Counted from the stretch's first letter, positions 38,111 through 46,818 are shown. The stretch: DNA of 64,000 bases from an uncultured Succiniclasticum sp. (GCA_902801365.1 CADCHY010000002.1:56553-120552), one strand, 5' to 3'. A program made the numbers and translations. The notes: generated by a model from the sequence alone, not told the origin.

Positions 38111-38946
38111 TTTGCTTCACCTTCCTTTCCTTCTTCCAGATTCTTAACAACAGGGGGCTCCGGATCCACACCGTATTTCATGCGGTAGGATTTTCTGTAC
38201 AGCCATTCCGCAAAGGGCAAAGCCATCCAGATACTCATGTACAGACCATCCAGGCCGGACAACATATTGGAGGCTGCGCCGAAAGCCGCTATCTGGTCTG
38301 CCATCTGAGGGAACATCGCCGACAGGGAACCTACTGCCGCGGTCATCATACTGGCGGAGCCTACACCGGCAGCCATAGCCAGGGCATAGGGATGGAAAGG
38401 CAGATACGCCGCCGCCAGGCTGGCCATCAGACCGAAGAAGATAGTACCGATAACCGTACCGCAGATGTAAACGCCCATAACACCGCGGCCTTCCGCGCCG
38501 TCCAGGCCGAACCGTTCGCCGATGAGGGCTACGTTAGGTTCACGGGCTACGGAGTGGGCAGCGCCGATGGCTTCCCGCTTCAGTCCTACAAACACTGCCA
38601 GGGGGACACCGATGATGATGGTGCCCAGGTTACCGAATTCCTGGAGGATCAGGGCAGGAGAAGCTGCCAGGATCTTTGGCAGGCTGGGACCTACCAGGGT
38701 GCCGTACCTGGCCATCAGCAGCATCAGGGTAACGCCTAACAGGGAACTGGCTGTTTTGACGTTCTTTTCACTGGAGATCTTGGTAAACCGGGGCGCTGTC
38801 GCCACGCCCATCAGCAACGCATACATCATGGGCAGCAGCACGATTTTACCGACGCCCACCGTGATGGAAATGTTGCCGATTTTTTCCGCCACAACGATCA
38901 GGATGAGAACGATGAGGTGGAGACGGAAATCTTTCATTTCACTCAC
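38107..38946 (-). CDS. DUF3100 family membrane protein, probable transporter
   Basis: 279 residues with about eight hydrophobic segments. The blocks ALLMGVATAPRFTKI, GVPLAVFVGLKREAIGAAHS, EGRGVMGVYICGTVIGTIFFG and GVGSASMMTAAVGSLSAMFP match DUF3100 proteins as I know them. No transport substrate is established. It is followed by the coupled small membrane protein gene and preceded on the same strand by an M20 amidohydrolase gene 169 bases away, hinting at uptake of an amide substrate. Confidence 0.75.
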   Translation of the reverse strand: MSEMKDFRLHLIVLILIVVAEKIGNISITVGVGKIVLLPMMYALLMGVATAPRFTKISSEKNVKTASSLLGVTLMLLMARYGTLVGPSLPKILAASPALILQEFGNLGTIIIGVPLAVFVGLKREAIGAAHSVAREPNVALIGERFGLDGAEGRGVMGVYICGTVIGTIFFGLMASLAAAYLPFHPYALAMAAGVGSASMMTAAVGSLSAMFPQMADQIAAFGAASNMLSGLDGLYMSIWMALPFAEWLYRKSYRMKYGVDPEPPVVKNLEEGKEGEAK

Positions 38947-39115
38947 TTCCTTAATAAAATTTTATAATTACAGAGAAACTAAAAAACAACATTATATAAA
39001 TATAATGACACAATGAGTTCTGTTTCTCCGGAATTATTATGGAAAAGAATTTACACGCCCGGCTTTTTTCAAAGCGAAAGACAGATTGAAAAAATATGCC
39101 AGGACCGCAAATCTG

Positions 39116-40423
39116 TTAAGAAAAATACGAATCACACTTGGCAATGTATTCTTCTTTGGTCAGCAGCGGTTTGTTATCCGCAAGGATCTTTTTCGCGCAG
39201 GCTGCGTCATCGTACAGCAGGTCAACGATCATGCGGGCAAAGGCTTTGGCCGGCGTAATCACCGCCGCGTCAAAATCCGTCACGGTAAAGTCCTTGGTGT
39301 GGAGAGCTCCGTCCGTGCCGCCGATGAACGGATGAATGGCCGGCATGAGATGGGACACATCCCCCATGTCGGTAGAAGCGCTGAAGTGACCGGAGTCCAC
39401 AATCTCCGTTTCTGGAGAAAACTCTTGCACGTTTGTCACGAACAGGTCATTCATCTCTTTGCAGCAGTGCAGAGGCAGCATACCCGGCAGGGTTTCCACT
39501 ATTGTTTGGGCGCCTACGGCGTCGCCGCCGGCTTTCAGGGCCGCGTCAACCCGTTTGTGGGTGTTGTCAATGGCATCCATGGTAGCGGCACGCACATACA
39601 GTTCCAAGCGCACATCCGAAGGCACATTGTTTACAAGGTCGCCGCCCTTTGTGATGATAGGATGTACCCGGACAATATCTTTTTCCTGGAAAGTTTCCCG
39701 AAGGGCGTTGATACCCATAAGACCCAGGCAGGCTGCGTTCAGTGCATTGATGCCTTCGTGAGGGGCGTTGGCTGCGTGGGCAGACTTGCCGATATACTGC
39801 ACTGTCTTGCCTACAAAACCGTTGCTGGAACTGCCGATGGCCACCGCCTTCTGGGGCATGTTAGCCTGGGAGTGCATCATCATGGCCATGTCGATGTCAT
39901 CAAAGTGACCTTCGTAAATGAGCTGGCCCTTGCCGCAGATATAATGCAGTTTTCCCTGCTCCCGCAGGCTCTTGCGGTAGGTAATTTCCACGTACTCTTC
40001 TGCCGGAACGGAAAAGAACACAGCGTCACCTGCCAGTTCTTTCATTACGCCGGATCTGATGATACCGGTACAGGCTGCCAACATGACCGAGGTCTGCAGG
40101 AAATGGCCGCAGGTGTGGGCCGCTCCGGTAAGGGGGTCCGCTTTGGGACTGTCCGGGGTGCCGATAGCGTCCAGTTCCGCCAGAACAGCCACGGACGGTC
40201 CGGGCTTACCGCCCTTCACGCGGGCCTTTACGCCAGTGAGGGCCAGGCCGGTCCGGGGATCCAGGCCTAATGAACGCATATAATCTTCCACTTTTTTTGC
40301 GGTTTTGGTTTCCTTAAAGCCAAGCTCCGGCTCGCTCTCAATACACAGGGCCAGTTTCTCTATGTCAGCCTTTGCCGCATCGATGGCGCTGCAGACCGCA
40401 GCTTTCAATGCTTCTTTATCCAT
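39116..40423 (-). CDS. M20 family metal-dependent amidohydrolase
   Basis: 435 residues from the ATG at 40423 (AGGAG, 9-base spacer). The expected dinuclear metal site residues are in ELDAIG, HTCGHF and PAEEY; VHPIITKGGDLVNNVP belongs to the dimerisation domain. It most resembles the hippurate / aminobenzoyl-glutamate / indoleacetyl-amino-acid hydrolase branch, which splits N-acyl amino acids. The AbgB-like branch is a reasonable guess but not proven. Its likely partner is the DUF3100 membrane system downstream. Confidence 0.88.
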   Translation of the reverse strand: MDKEALKAAVCSAIDAAKADIEKLALCIESEPELGFKETKTAKKVEDYMRSLGLDPRTGLALTGVKARVKGGKPGPSVAVLAELDAIGTPDSPKADPLTGAAHTCGHFLQTSVMLAACTGIIRSGVMKELAGDAVFFSVPAEEYVEITYRKSLREQGKLHYICGKGQLIYEGHFDDIDMAMMMHSQANMPQKAVAIGSSSNGFVGKTVQYIGKSAHAANAPHEGINALNAACLGLMGINALRETFQEKDIVRVHPIITKGGDLVNNVPSDVRLELYVRAATMDAIDNTHKRVDAALKAGGDAVGAQTIVETLPGMLPLHCCKEMNDLFVTNVQEFSPETEIVDSGHFSASTDMGDVSHLMPAIHPFIGGTDGALHTKDFTVTDFDAAVITPAKAFARMIVDLLYDDAACAKKILADNKPLLTKEEYIAKCDSYFS

Positions 40424-40505
40424 GGGGATCAACTCCTTCGAATTATGATTCAGTTTGTGCTAACCTGTACAGCAGTTCACTCGGGAACCGCTTCTCCATA
40501 CAACA

Positions 40506-41408
40506 TTACAGCCTGATAAGATCCGCAAAATCGTTGAGGGAAATATCATACACTTCTATTTGCCTGGTCCCGGTTTGCTTGTTTTCAGCAGGTTGATTTG
40601 ATCCATCATTAACAGATTTATCCGGGATTTCTTCAGTTTTTGCAGCATCCCCGTCAACAGACACCTGTTTCGTTTCAGATGTTCCTGAATAAAGAATGAT
40701 ACCCAGATTATAATGATCGTCTACATAAAAATTTTCCTGACCGGTAATCAAAACCGGAACCGGTTCCGGAACTTTCTTTCCTTTAATATGCCTGATGAGA
40801 CGGGCTCTTCCCTTCTGCTGATACCCGATCAGCGTCTGTAAGCGGCCGGCGTAGTCAGCTTCAGCATTAAACAACTCTTTCAACTCCATTAAATGCCCGT
40901 CTTTCAAATCAAAGTTCATCGCTTTCCAGACAACCACATTCGCAGAACCGCCCGTATACGTTTTCGTTTTAAGAATCACAGAATAAAACGTATCTTTAGC
41001 AGCCTTGACTTCATATTCATTTTGTACATACCATGAAGCGGTCACTCTTCCCTCTGTATTCTTATCAACAATCTTCTTGTCTGTATATTTGACCAGATCC
41101 GTATTATAATGCAACATATCACTTAATTCCCGGGGTTCCGGGTGGGTACTTTCAAAGGTTTCCGTTTCCTGCCGGGACAAAACCTGCTTCATCTGTAAAT
41201 TCACATACGACAATACGGCCTGATTCACCATATCGTCAATCTGTTTTCCGCCGACGGAACCGGAAATATACGGAACCGCTACATTGACAATTCCTGACCT
41301 TGTCCGGTTCTCTTTCACCGACAGTTCAGCTGCCATAACAGGTAACGCCATAAATACCAATACCGTAACCATGGATAACAAAGCTGTAATTCTTTTTGCC
41401 GTTAACAT
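40506..41408 (-). CDS. Secreted DUF4163/DUF3298 protein (RsiV-like fold)
   Basis: 300 residues. A signal peptide ending at AMA-like VMAAE (about 1-27) sends it out of the cytoplasm. The region about 30-130 fits the DUF4163 module and about 140-225 the DUF3298 module (ETKTYTGGSANVV-like KTKTYTGGSANVV, MNFDLKDGHLMELKELF, YNLGIILY). The tail about 235-285 is low-complexity. Bacillus RsiV with this fold is an anti-sigma factor that binds lysozyme, but here there is no membrane anchor or sigma gene, so that role is not implied. Confidence 0.8.
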   Translation of the reverse strand: MLTAKRITALLSMVTVLVFMALPVMAAELSVKENRTRSGIVNVAVPYISGSVGGKQIDDMVNQAVLSYVNLQMKQVLSRQETETFESTHPEPRELSDMLHYNTDLVKYTDKKIVDKNTEGRVTASWYVQNEYEVKAAKDTFYSVILKTKTYTGGSANVVVWKAMNFDLKDGHLMELKELFNAEADYAGRLQTLIGYQQKGRARLIRHIKGKKVPEPVPVLITGQENFYVDDHYNLGIILYSGTSETKQVSVDGDAAKTEEIPDKSVNDGSNQPAENKQTGTRQIEVYDISLNDFADLIRL

Positions 41409-41581
41409 TTCAACACCCTCTCACAAATCCGTATGACAAGTCTGTATAAACCATTATCTTATATACATGCACCACATTTAATTACATATTAGTGTGTGAC
41501 CTATATTATTTTAGATTATAACATAAAGTATCCGCAAAATAAATTCATAACGCAATGTATACATTCTTCTGCAAAAAAAAA

Positions 41582-41600
41582 GACAGGTTATAAACCTGTC
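41582..41600 (-). terminator. Terminator of the tRNA Asn-Glu-Val cluster
   Basis: GACAGGTT / AACCTGTC with a 3-base loop, followed on the minus strand by nine T. It is 19 bases past tRNA-Val. Confidence 0.85.
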
Positions 41601-41619
41601 CCGCATTTTTGTCTTAAAT

Positions 41620-41695
41620 TGGTGGGCGCTAACGGGATCGAACCGCTGACATTCTGCTTGTAAGGCAGACGCTCTCCCAGCTGAGCTAAGCGCCC
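41620..41695 (-). tRNA. tRNA-Val (anticodon TAC)
   Basis: Folds as a standard cloverleaf: acceptor GGGCGCT / AGCGCCC, anticodon stem TCTGC / GCAGA around loop CTTACAA, T loop GTTCGATCC. CCA is encoded. Last of three tRNAs on the minus strand. Confidence 0.97.
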
Positions 41696-41705
41696 AAAAA
41701 AAATA

Positions 41706-41780
41706 TGGTGACCGGTAGCGGATTCGAACCGCTGATACCGCCGTGAAAGGGCGGTGTCTTAACCGCTTGACCAACCGGCC
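41706..41780 (-). tRNA. tRNA-Glu (anticodon TTC)
   Basis: Acceptor GGCCGGT / ACCGGTC (one G-T pair), anticodon stem CCGCC / GGCGG around CTTTCAC, T arm with GGTTCGAATCC. CCA is encoded. Ten bases from tRNA-Val. Confidence 0.97.
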
Positions 41781-41784
41781 ACGT

Positions 41785-41859
<75 letters not shown>

Positions 41860-41891
41860 ATTAGCTTGCAGTCTCAACGACTACGTGAGTT

Positions 41892-41920
41892 ATATTACCA
41901 CAATCACAAGACCTTGTCAA
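41892..41920 (-). promoter_or_regulatory. Promoter of the tRNA Asn-Glu-Val cluster
   Basis: Minus strand TTGACA (41920-41915), 17-base spacer, TAATAT (41897-41892), about 33 bases before tRNA-Asn. Confidence 0.8.
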
Positions 41921-41991
41921 CAACTTTTTAGTATATTTTTCTGAAACAGAAAAAAGTTGGGGTTATGTGCGTGAAGCAGGCATAAAACAGG

Positions 41992-42474
41992 TTATAGTTT
42001 ACCGTCTTGCTCAGCCAGTACTTTCACCACAATTTTCTGCACGTTGCAGCCACCGTGTACCGCATGGCATCCGGGACGGTGCAGCTCCCAGGGAAAGAAA
42101 ACGGCAAAGACGCCATCGCCCAGTGTAACGCTGTCCTTCTCTCCGGCATCTGCATAGAACAGCAGGTCGCGGTCTTTAGCGTAATCTTCTGTGACTTTGT
42201 GTGTATCTGACCTGGCTGTGTAATAAATCTTTTCCGTGCCTTCCCCCAGATACTGTACATCAATGTAAGCAATATGGCTTTCCGGTTTTTTGCTGTCTTT
42301 TGCCTCTGTGGCATAACGGTTTACCTGGGCAAAAACCTTGTCCCCATCCAGATGATACTTTCCGTTTTCAACTTTTGTAAAATCCGTTTCAGCAATATAA
42401 CGCAGGGCCGTTCCCAGCCGTTCGGACACATACGGCAAAAGTTTCGCAATATCCTTTTTGTTACCGGTGATCAT
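41992..42474 (-). CDS. YhcH/YjgK/YiaL family protein
   Basis: 160 residues from the ATG at 42474 (GGGAGG upstream). The sequence follows the small cupin-like YhcH/YjgK/YiaL family (EbgC subunit type): ETDFTKVENGKYHLDGDKVFAQVNRYAT (in parts: FTKVENGKYHLDGD), ESHIAYIDVQYLGEGTE, and the C-terminal FFPWELHRPG with metal-binding His. E. coli relatives act on sialic-acid or sugar-acid anomers. No sugar pathway genes are adjacent, and the function here is unassigned. Confidence 0.88.
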   Translation of the reverse strand: MITGNKKDIAKLLPYVSERLGTALRYIAETDFTKVENGKYHLDGDKVFAQVNRYATEAKDSKKPESHIAYIDVQYLGEGTEKIYYTARSDTHKVTEDYAKDRDLLFYADAGEKDSVTLGDGVFAVFFPWELHRPGCHAVHGGCNVQKIVVKVLAEQDGKL

Positions 42475-42641
42475 AATGGCGCCTCCCATCCATCCGTTTT
42501 TTCTATTTTACCACAAAAATCTTCTGTACAAAACCTTATTGCATAAGGTAGAATAGGATATATTTTTCTTTACCTGCGCACAGGCGCAGCGGCGGGAACC
42601 GCTTGTTATTTACAGTATTAGTATCATATCAGGAGATGCAA

Positions 42642-44198
42642 ATGAGCTTTTTAACCGTAAGTCACGTAAGCCATTCCTTCGGTGGGCGCCAGATTCTGGA
42701 AGATGTTTCCTTCAAACTGGAAAAAGGGGAACACATCGGCCTGGTGGGCGCCAACGGGGAAGGCAAATCTACTTTTTTTAATCTGATTACCAACAACCTG
42801 CTGCCTGACGATGGGCAGATTACCTGGCCCGGTAAAATCAATGTGGGCTATCTGGACCAGATGAGCAGCCTGGAAAACGGCAAGACCATCCGGGACGTGC
42901 TCCGCACTGCTTTCAACGAGGATTTTGCAGCCGAGCAGGAAATGCTGGAATTATACGACAAGATGGCAGAAGCGGATGAAGATACCATGAACAAAATGCT
43001 GGTCCGGGTAGGCGAGATTCAGAGCCGCCTGGAGCATAGCGGTTTTTACTCCCTAGACAGCCAGATCGAAGACTTTGCTAACGGCCTGGGTCTGGGAGAT
43101 ATCGGTCTGGACAGGGACGTAGCAGATCTTTCCGGCGGACAGCGCAACAAGGTGCTGCTGGCCAAGTTGCTGTTGCAGGATTCCGATATTCTGCTGCTGG
43201 ACGAACCCACCAACTATCTGGATGTGGAGCACATCCGCTGGCTCACCCGCTTCCTGCAGAATTACGAAAACGCTTTCATCCTCATTTCCCATGACGTAGC
43301 TTTTTTAAATGACGTAGCCAACGTGATTTATCATCTGGAAGGCTGTCAGCTGACCCGTTACACCGGGAACTATGACAAATTCCAGGAGCTGTACCAGATC
43401 CACAAGGCCCAGCTGGAAGCCGCCTACGTGCGGCAACAGCAGGAAGTGGCGAAACTGGAAGATTTTATTGCCCGGAACAAGGCAAGAGTAGCTACCACCG
43501 GCATGGCCCGCAGCCGCCAGCGCCAGCTGGACAAGATGGAGATAATCGAGAAACCCACAGAACGGCCTAAACCTCACTTCCGTTTCCAACCGGGACGAAC
43601 TCCCGGGCGCTTTCTGGCAGAAGCGGAAAACCTGGTGCTGGGTTACGACAGCGCCCTGACCCGTCCGGTTTCCTTTAAGCTGGAACGCAACAAAAAAGTG
43701 GCGGTGCGGGGCGTCAACGGATTGGGCAAGACTACCCTGCTGAAAACGATTTTGGGTATGACCCCCCCCTTTGCGGGAACTATACGCCAGGGAGATTTTC
43801 TGCAGCCCGGTTATTTTGAGCAGGAAGAACGTGTCAAAAACGAAAAGACCGCTTTGGAAGACGTGTGGGATGCCTATCCCGGTCTGACCAACGCGGAAGT
43901 CCGCGCCGCTCTGGCAGGCTGCGGCCTGACCAACGAGCACATCACCACCAAGGTATTCGTGCTCAGCGGCGGCGAAGCAGCCAAAGTGCGGCTCTGTAAA
44001 CTGATGTTAAAAGAAGTCAACTGGCTGGTGCTGGACGAACCCACCAACCATCTGGACGTGGAAGCCAAAGAGGAACTGAAGAAAGCCATCATTGAATTCA
44101 AAGGTTCCGTGCTTCTGGTATCACACGAACCGGAATTCTATGAGGACTGGATTGATGAGGTCTGGAATATAGAAGACTGGACAACGAAGATTATATAA
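42642..44198 (+). CDS. ABC-F family ATPase (YbiT/YkpA-like)
   Basis: 518 residues from the ATG at 42642 (AGGAGATGCAA upstream). Two ABC domains are fused without membrane segments. The first has Walker A GANGEGKST, LSGGQRNKVLLAKLL and LLLDEPTNYLD. The second has GVNGLGKTT, VLSGGEAAKVRLCKL and LVLDEPTNHLDVEAKEEL. The linker between them (about 250-305) carries KARVATTGMARSRQRQLDKM, the ribosome-binding P-site tRNA interaction motif region. ABC-F proteins act on ribosomes in translation rescue or antibiotic protection; a specific resistance role cannot be inferred. Confidence 0.92.
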   Translation: MSFLTVSHVSHSFGGRQILEDVSFKLEKGEHIGLVGANGEGKSTFFNLITNNLLPDDGQITWPGKINVGYLDQMSSLENGKTIRDVLRTAFNEDFAAEQEMLELYDKMAEADEDTMNKMLVRVGEIQSRLEHSGFYSLDSQIEDFANGLGLGDIGLDRDVADLSGGQRNKVLLAKLLLQDSDILLLDEPTNYLDVEHIRWLTRFLQNYENAFILISHDVAFLNDVANVIYHLEGCQLTRYTGNYDKFQELYQIHKAQLEAAYVRQQQEVAKLEDFIARNKARVATTGMARSRQRQLDKMEIIEKPTERPKPHFRFQPGRTPGRFLAEAENLVLGYDSALTRPVSFKLERNKKVAVRGVNGLGKTTLLKTILGMTPPFAGTIRQGDFLQPGYFEQEERVKNEKTALEDVWDAYPGLTNAEVRAALAGCGLTNEHITTKVFVLSGGEAAKVRLCKLMLKEVNWLVLDEPTNHLDVEAKEELKKAIIEFKGSVLLVSHEPEFYEDWIDEVWNIEDWTTKII

Positions 44199-44223
44199 AT
44201 AATTGTAATTTGTAAAAAATAAA

Positions 44224-44395
44224 GCAGCCGGTAAGACGAAAGCAAAACATCGTGAGTGTTTGCGTCATTTCATGAGACGAAATTTGCCGTCGTGGCGAGA
44301 CTGTTTGAGGGGCGTAGCCCCGAGTTTCGAAGCCACAGGCAAATAAGTCCATGAAATAGCAAACAGAAACGGTTTTGCGGCGTCTTACCGGCTGC
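44224..44395. repeat. Long nested inverted-repeat element, copy B
   Basis: Nested arms: a perfect 15-base outer stem GCAGCCGGTAAGACG / CGTCTTACCGGCTGC (44224-44238 / 44381-44395), GCAAAAC / GTTTTGC, GTTTGC / GCAAAC (44258-44263 / 44359-44364), and CATTTCATG / CATGAAAT. The core holds a GGGGC-TAC-GCCCC hairpin. Its core is the reverse complement of copy A at about 19889-19992 with few changes, but the outer stem is unrelated. It is followed by TTTTT on the plus strand and T-rich sequence on the minus strand, so it also serves the convergent ABC-F and desulfoferrodoxin-like genes as a terminator. Confidence 0.88.
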
Positions 44396-44410
44396 GTTTT
44401 TAGTTATAGA

Positions 44411-44791
44411 TTACAATTCCGTAACCCACAGGCCGTGAAGATTGCAATATGCAAACACAGCAACAGGTTTGTCCCCGTCTACCAGGGCAAACTTTGCTTC
44501 CGGTTTATCATCAATGGTGAGAGCCCGGCGCTGTCCGCCCTTCTGGGTCTGCAGATAAATCCAGCCGATATGATGGGCCGCCGTCATGGGATGCTCCGCA
44601 CTACCGATCTTAACCGAAACAATCGATTCCGCTACGTTTACTACCGGCACATGTTTTTCCCGGGATGCGTCTACACTGTTGGCGCGCATCATTTCCAAAG
44701 GTTCGCCGTCGCAGGTCACCCCTGCCAGGGATCCTTCCACAAGTCCTACGATCACACCACATTTGCGGCAACTGTAAAATCTCGAATCCAT
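44411..44791 (-). CDS. Desulfoferrodoxin-like superoxide reductase
   Basis: 126 residues. The C-terminal SOR domain has the full iron site: Glu45-Lys46-His47 in REKHVP, His67 in EHPM, His73 or His74 in AAHHIGW, and Cys116/His119 in CNLHGLW. It reduces superoxide to peroxide, as expected in an anaerobe. The N-terminal desulforedoxin-like domain has Cys8, Cys11 and Cys27, but the position that is normally the fourth cysteine is Asp28, so the rubredoxin-type centre I is probably altered or lost. Ends against repeat copy B; own promoter at 44857-44886. Confidence 0.9.
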   Translation of the reverse strand: MDSRFYSCRKCGVIVGLVEGSLAGVTCDGEPLEMMRANSVDASREKHVPVVNVAESIVSVKIGSAEHPMTAAHHIGWIYLQTQKGGQRRALTIDDKPEAKFALVDGDKPVAVFAYCNLHGLWVTEL

Positions 44792-44826
44792 AGCAATCCC
44801 TCCTCAGCAAAAATTGTTAACATATC

Positions 44827-44839
44827 AAGAACTGTTCTT
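44827..44839. promoter_or_regulatory. Possible operator in the desulfoferrodoxin leader
   Basis: Perfect palindrome AAGAACTGTTCTT (6-1-6) between the -10 box and the start codon of the desulfoferrodoxin-like gene. It does not match a PerR or Fur box that I know. Confidence 0.35.
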
Positions 44840-44856
44840 ATTTAATGATTAAAAGT

Positions 44857-44886
44857 ATTATACACCATAGTCCGTATATATGTCTA
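44857..44886 (-). promoter_or_regulatory. Promoter of the desulfoferrodoxin-like gene
   Basis: Minus strand TAGACA (44886-44881), 18-base spacer, perfect TATAAT (44862-44857), about 66 bases upstream of the start codon. Confidence 0.6.
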
Positions 44887-44953
44887 ATAAATTTGTGGAG
44901 GCGTTGCTTCCAAACCTTTTTTCCCCGTCTCTGATCAAATGCAGACAGTGTTA

Positions 44954-46399
44954 TTATTCCGCTTCGTTCCTTAGCCAGGGCATCTGCCGCAGCAACTCCG
45001 TCTTCTGTACACCGATCACTTCCATGGCCGCCAGGATATTGCCCGCCAGGGGTGAAGTCCTTCTTGACGCGGTATCGGCAAGCAGCACACTGCCATTATT
45101 ATCCGATACGGTCTGCTCCACCGTCAGGAACCAATTATTATTATTCTGATTGGTCACAGCGTCAAATTTTACCTGCAGCAAATAATCTGCTGCCTGCGTA
45201 TTCATGGCCTCATAAGGATCCTGTGGAGACCTCACCACAACATAATTGGGGAACAGGGCTCTATACTCGTTCAGGATAAACCGTTCCAGCAATTCCATAG
45301 CAGTTTTCACATCCGTGTGTCTGCCCTTTTTTCCTGGTTTATCGCCTTCTACAAACAGCAGCACCGTGGGCTTGTCCGCTGCATTGCACGCCACATCCGG
45401 TTCTTTCTGTATGATACCCTGCTTTACCGACGCGTCAAAAACAGCATAATAATTTTTCAGACCCGCGTCCAGATAAAGATGCAGGAAATGGTTCATATTG
45501 TTGAAAGTTCTGGGAATCCGGAAACGAACCTCTTTCCCAAACTGCTTATAGTTACGCAGCACTGCCTGCAGCGTCAGAGGCACGGGATCCTCCGAATTTG
45601 TAACACGGATCAGGTCAAGACGTTCCCCATACATTTGGGCAAAGGGTGTGTTGCCTACCGCCGGTGCACCGAAGGTGATGACCTGCAGTCTGTTCGGATC
45701 GAAACCGAAATCAATGAGCCGCTGCCCTACAAGGGTGGCTACCGCACCGCCCAGGCTGTGCCCGGTCAACAGCAGATGCGCATCCTTTTCTTTACGGTAC
45801 CGTTCCAGAAACTCATAGGAACCGGAAGTCAGCAGCATACGCAAAGTCAGGTCTGCATAACTGTTAAACCCTTTGTGCACTCTGGGGGGCCTGGCAAAAC
45901 CGGCACTTTTCGCTGCAGCCCGGATTGCATCCCGTTCTTTGCTTCCGCCAACGCGGAAACCTGATATTTTTTCAGACTCCTCCAGCGTTTTACCGCCATA
46001 GACCACCTGCCCTGTTACGAAATCGGCGGCCCAGTCTTTTTTATCCGCGCTGCCCCGGAAGGATATCACATACAGCGGTTTTCCGTCAGCCATGATACCC
46101 TTGCCTGTAATAAAATGTACCGTAGTCTTGCCGTCCGTAATCCGGTTGGATGCAAAGTCCCAGCCGTGGCTTTTCAGAAACACGGCCTCGATCCCGTCAT
46201 CCGGCGCATAGGCTGCCGAAGAAGCAATCAGGGAAAAAAGAGTCCAGTAGGCTCTGTTATATTCTGATTTCTGCTGCAGTACCGATTTCGTGTCTTCCGG
46301 TGAATACCCGAGACTGCCCCGCGGTATTTCCGCCGACACGGAGAGGCCGGAAAAGAATGCCGCCAGAAAGACCATCACTGTCAGGATAATTTTTTTCAT
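44954..46399 (-). CDS. Secreted class 3 lipase family protein
   Basis: 481 residues. A signal peptide (about 1-23, ending SVSAE) precedes the alpha/beta-hydrolase domain. The nucleophile elbow is GHSLGGA in LLLTGHSLGGAVATL; VITFGAPAVGN and VTNSEDPVPLTL continue the class 3 lipase pattern, the latter with the catalytic Asp region, and MNHFLHLYLDAG may hold the His. The last 140 residues form a second domain I do not recognise. Probably hydrolyses lipids or esters outside the cytoplasm. Single-gene unit; the start ATG has AGAGGGG upstream. Confidence 0.85.
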   Translation of the reverse strand: MKKIILTVMVFLAAFFSGLSVSAEIPRGSLGYSPEDTKSVLQQKSEYNRAYWTLFSLIASSAAYAPDDGIEAVFLKSHGWDFASNRITDGKTTVHFITGKGIMADGKPLYVISFRGSADKKDWAADFVTGQVVYGGKTLEESEKISGFRVGGSKERDAIRAAAKSAGFARPPRVHKGFNSYADLTLRMLLTSGSYEFLERYRKEKDAHLLLTGHSLGGAVATLVGQRLIDFGFDPNRLQVITFGAPAVGNTPFAQMYGERLDLIRVTNSEDPVPLTLQAVLRNYKQFGKEVRFRIPRTFNNMNHFLHLYLDAGLKNYYAVFDASVKQGIIQKEPDVACNAADKPTVLLFVEGDKPGKKGRHTDVKTAMELLERFILNEYRALFPNYVVVRSPQDPYEAMNTQAADYLLQVKFDAVTNQNNNNWFLTVEQTVSDNNGSVLLADTASRRTSPLAGNILAAMEVIGVQKTELLRQMPWLRNEAE

Positions 46400-46542
46400 A
46401 CAATCCCCTCTTAATAAACTTCAAATAAGACTGCCGTTGCCCTGCTGCTGTAAAACAGATACGAAAGCAATGCACCGGGTCTGCTCACAAGGTTACCGGC
46501 AGGAACTGTCCCCTATAATATCTATGGCAATTAATTAACAAA

Positions 46543-46573
46543 AAAGGGCATTCCTTTTTCAGGAATGCCCTTT
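46543..46573 (-). terminator. Terminator of the cold-shock gene
   Basis: AAAGGGCATTCCT / AGGAATGCCCTTT stem with a 5-base loop, followed on the minus strand by T-rich sequence. It is 45 bases past the cold-shock protein stop. Confidence 0.8.
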
Positions 46574-46617
46574 GGTTCATGCGCATGGATCTGTAGAACA
46601 GATTTTGGAAAAACAGA

Positions 46618-46818
46618 TTATTTTACAGGACGAACGTTAGCTGCCTGTTCGCCGCGGCTGCCTTCAACCACATCGAATTCAACAGTCTGACCGTCTTCCA
46701 GAGTTTTGTAGCCTTCAACCTGAATGGCAGAGAAATGTACGAATACATCGCCGCCGTCTTCACGTTCAATAAAACCATAACCTTTTTCTGCATTAAACCA
46801 TTTAACTTTGCCTGTCAT
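46618..46818 (-). CDS. Cold-shock domain protein
   Basis: 66 residues, standard Csp length. RNP1 KGYGFIER (about 12-19) and RNP2 VFVHFSAI (about 25-32) are intact. It is a single-strand nucleic-acid-binding RNA chaperone. Strong ribosome binding site (AGGAGG) and own promoter at 46878-46906, with a leader of about 50 bases that is shorter than those of cold-inducible cspA genes. Confidence 0.97.
   Translation of the reverse strand: MTGKVKWFNAEKGYGFIEREDGGDVFVHFSAIQVEGYKTLEDGQTVEFDVVEGSRGEQAANVRPVK

Noticed and set aside
39086..40270. 394-codon open frame on the plus strand
   Set aside because: Antisense to the M20 amidohydrolase with its metal-binding motifs on the minus strand.
44199..44410. 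Insertion sequence remnant
   Set aside because: The long inverted repeat has no transposase fragment and no target duplication that I can see; it is better called an intergenic repeat element.
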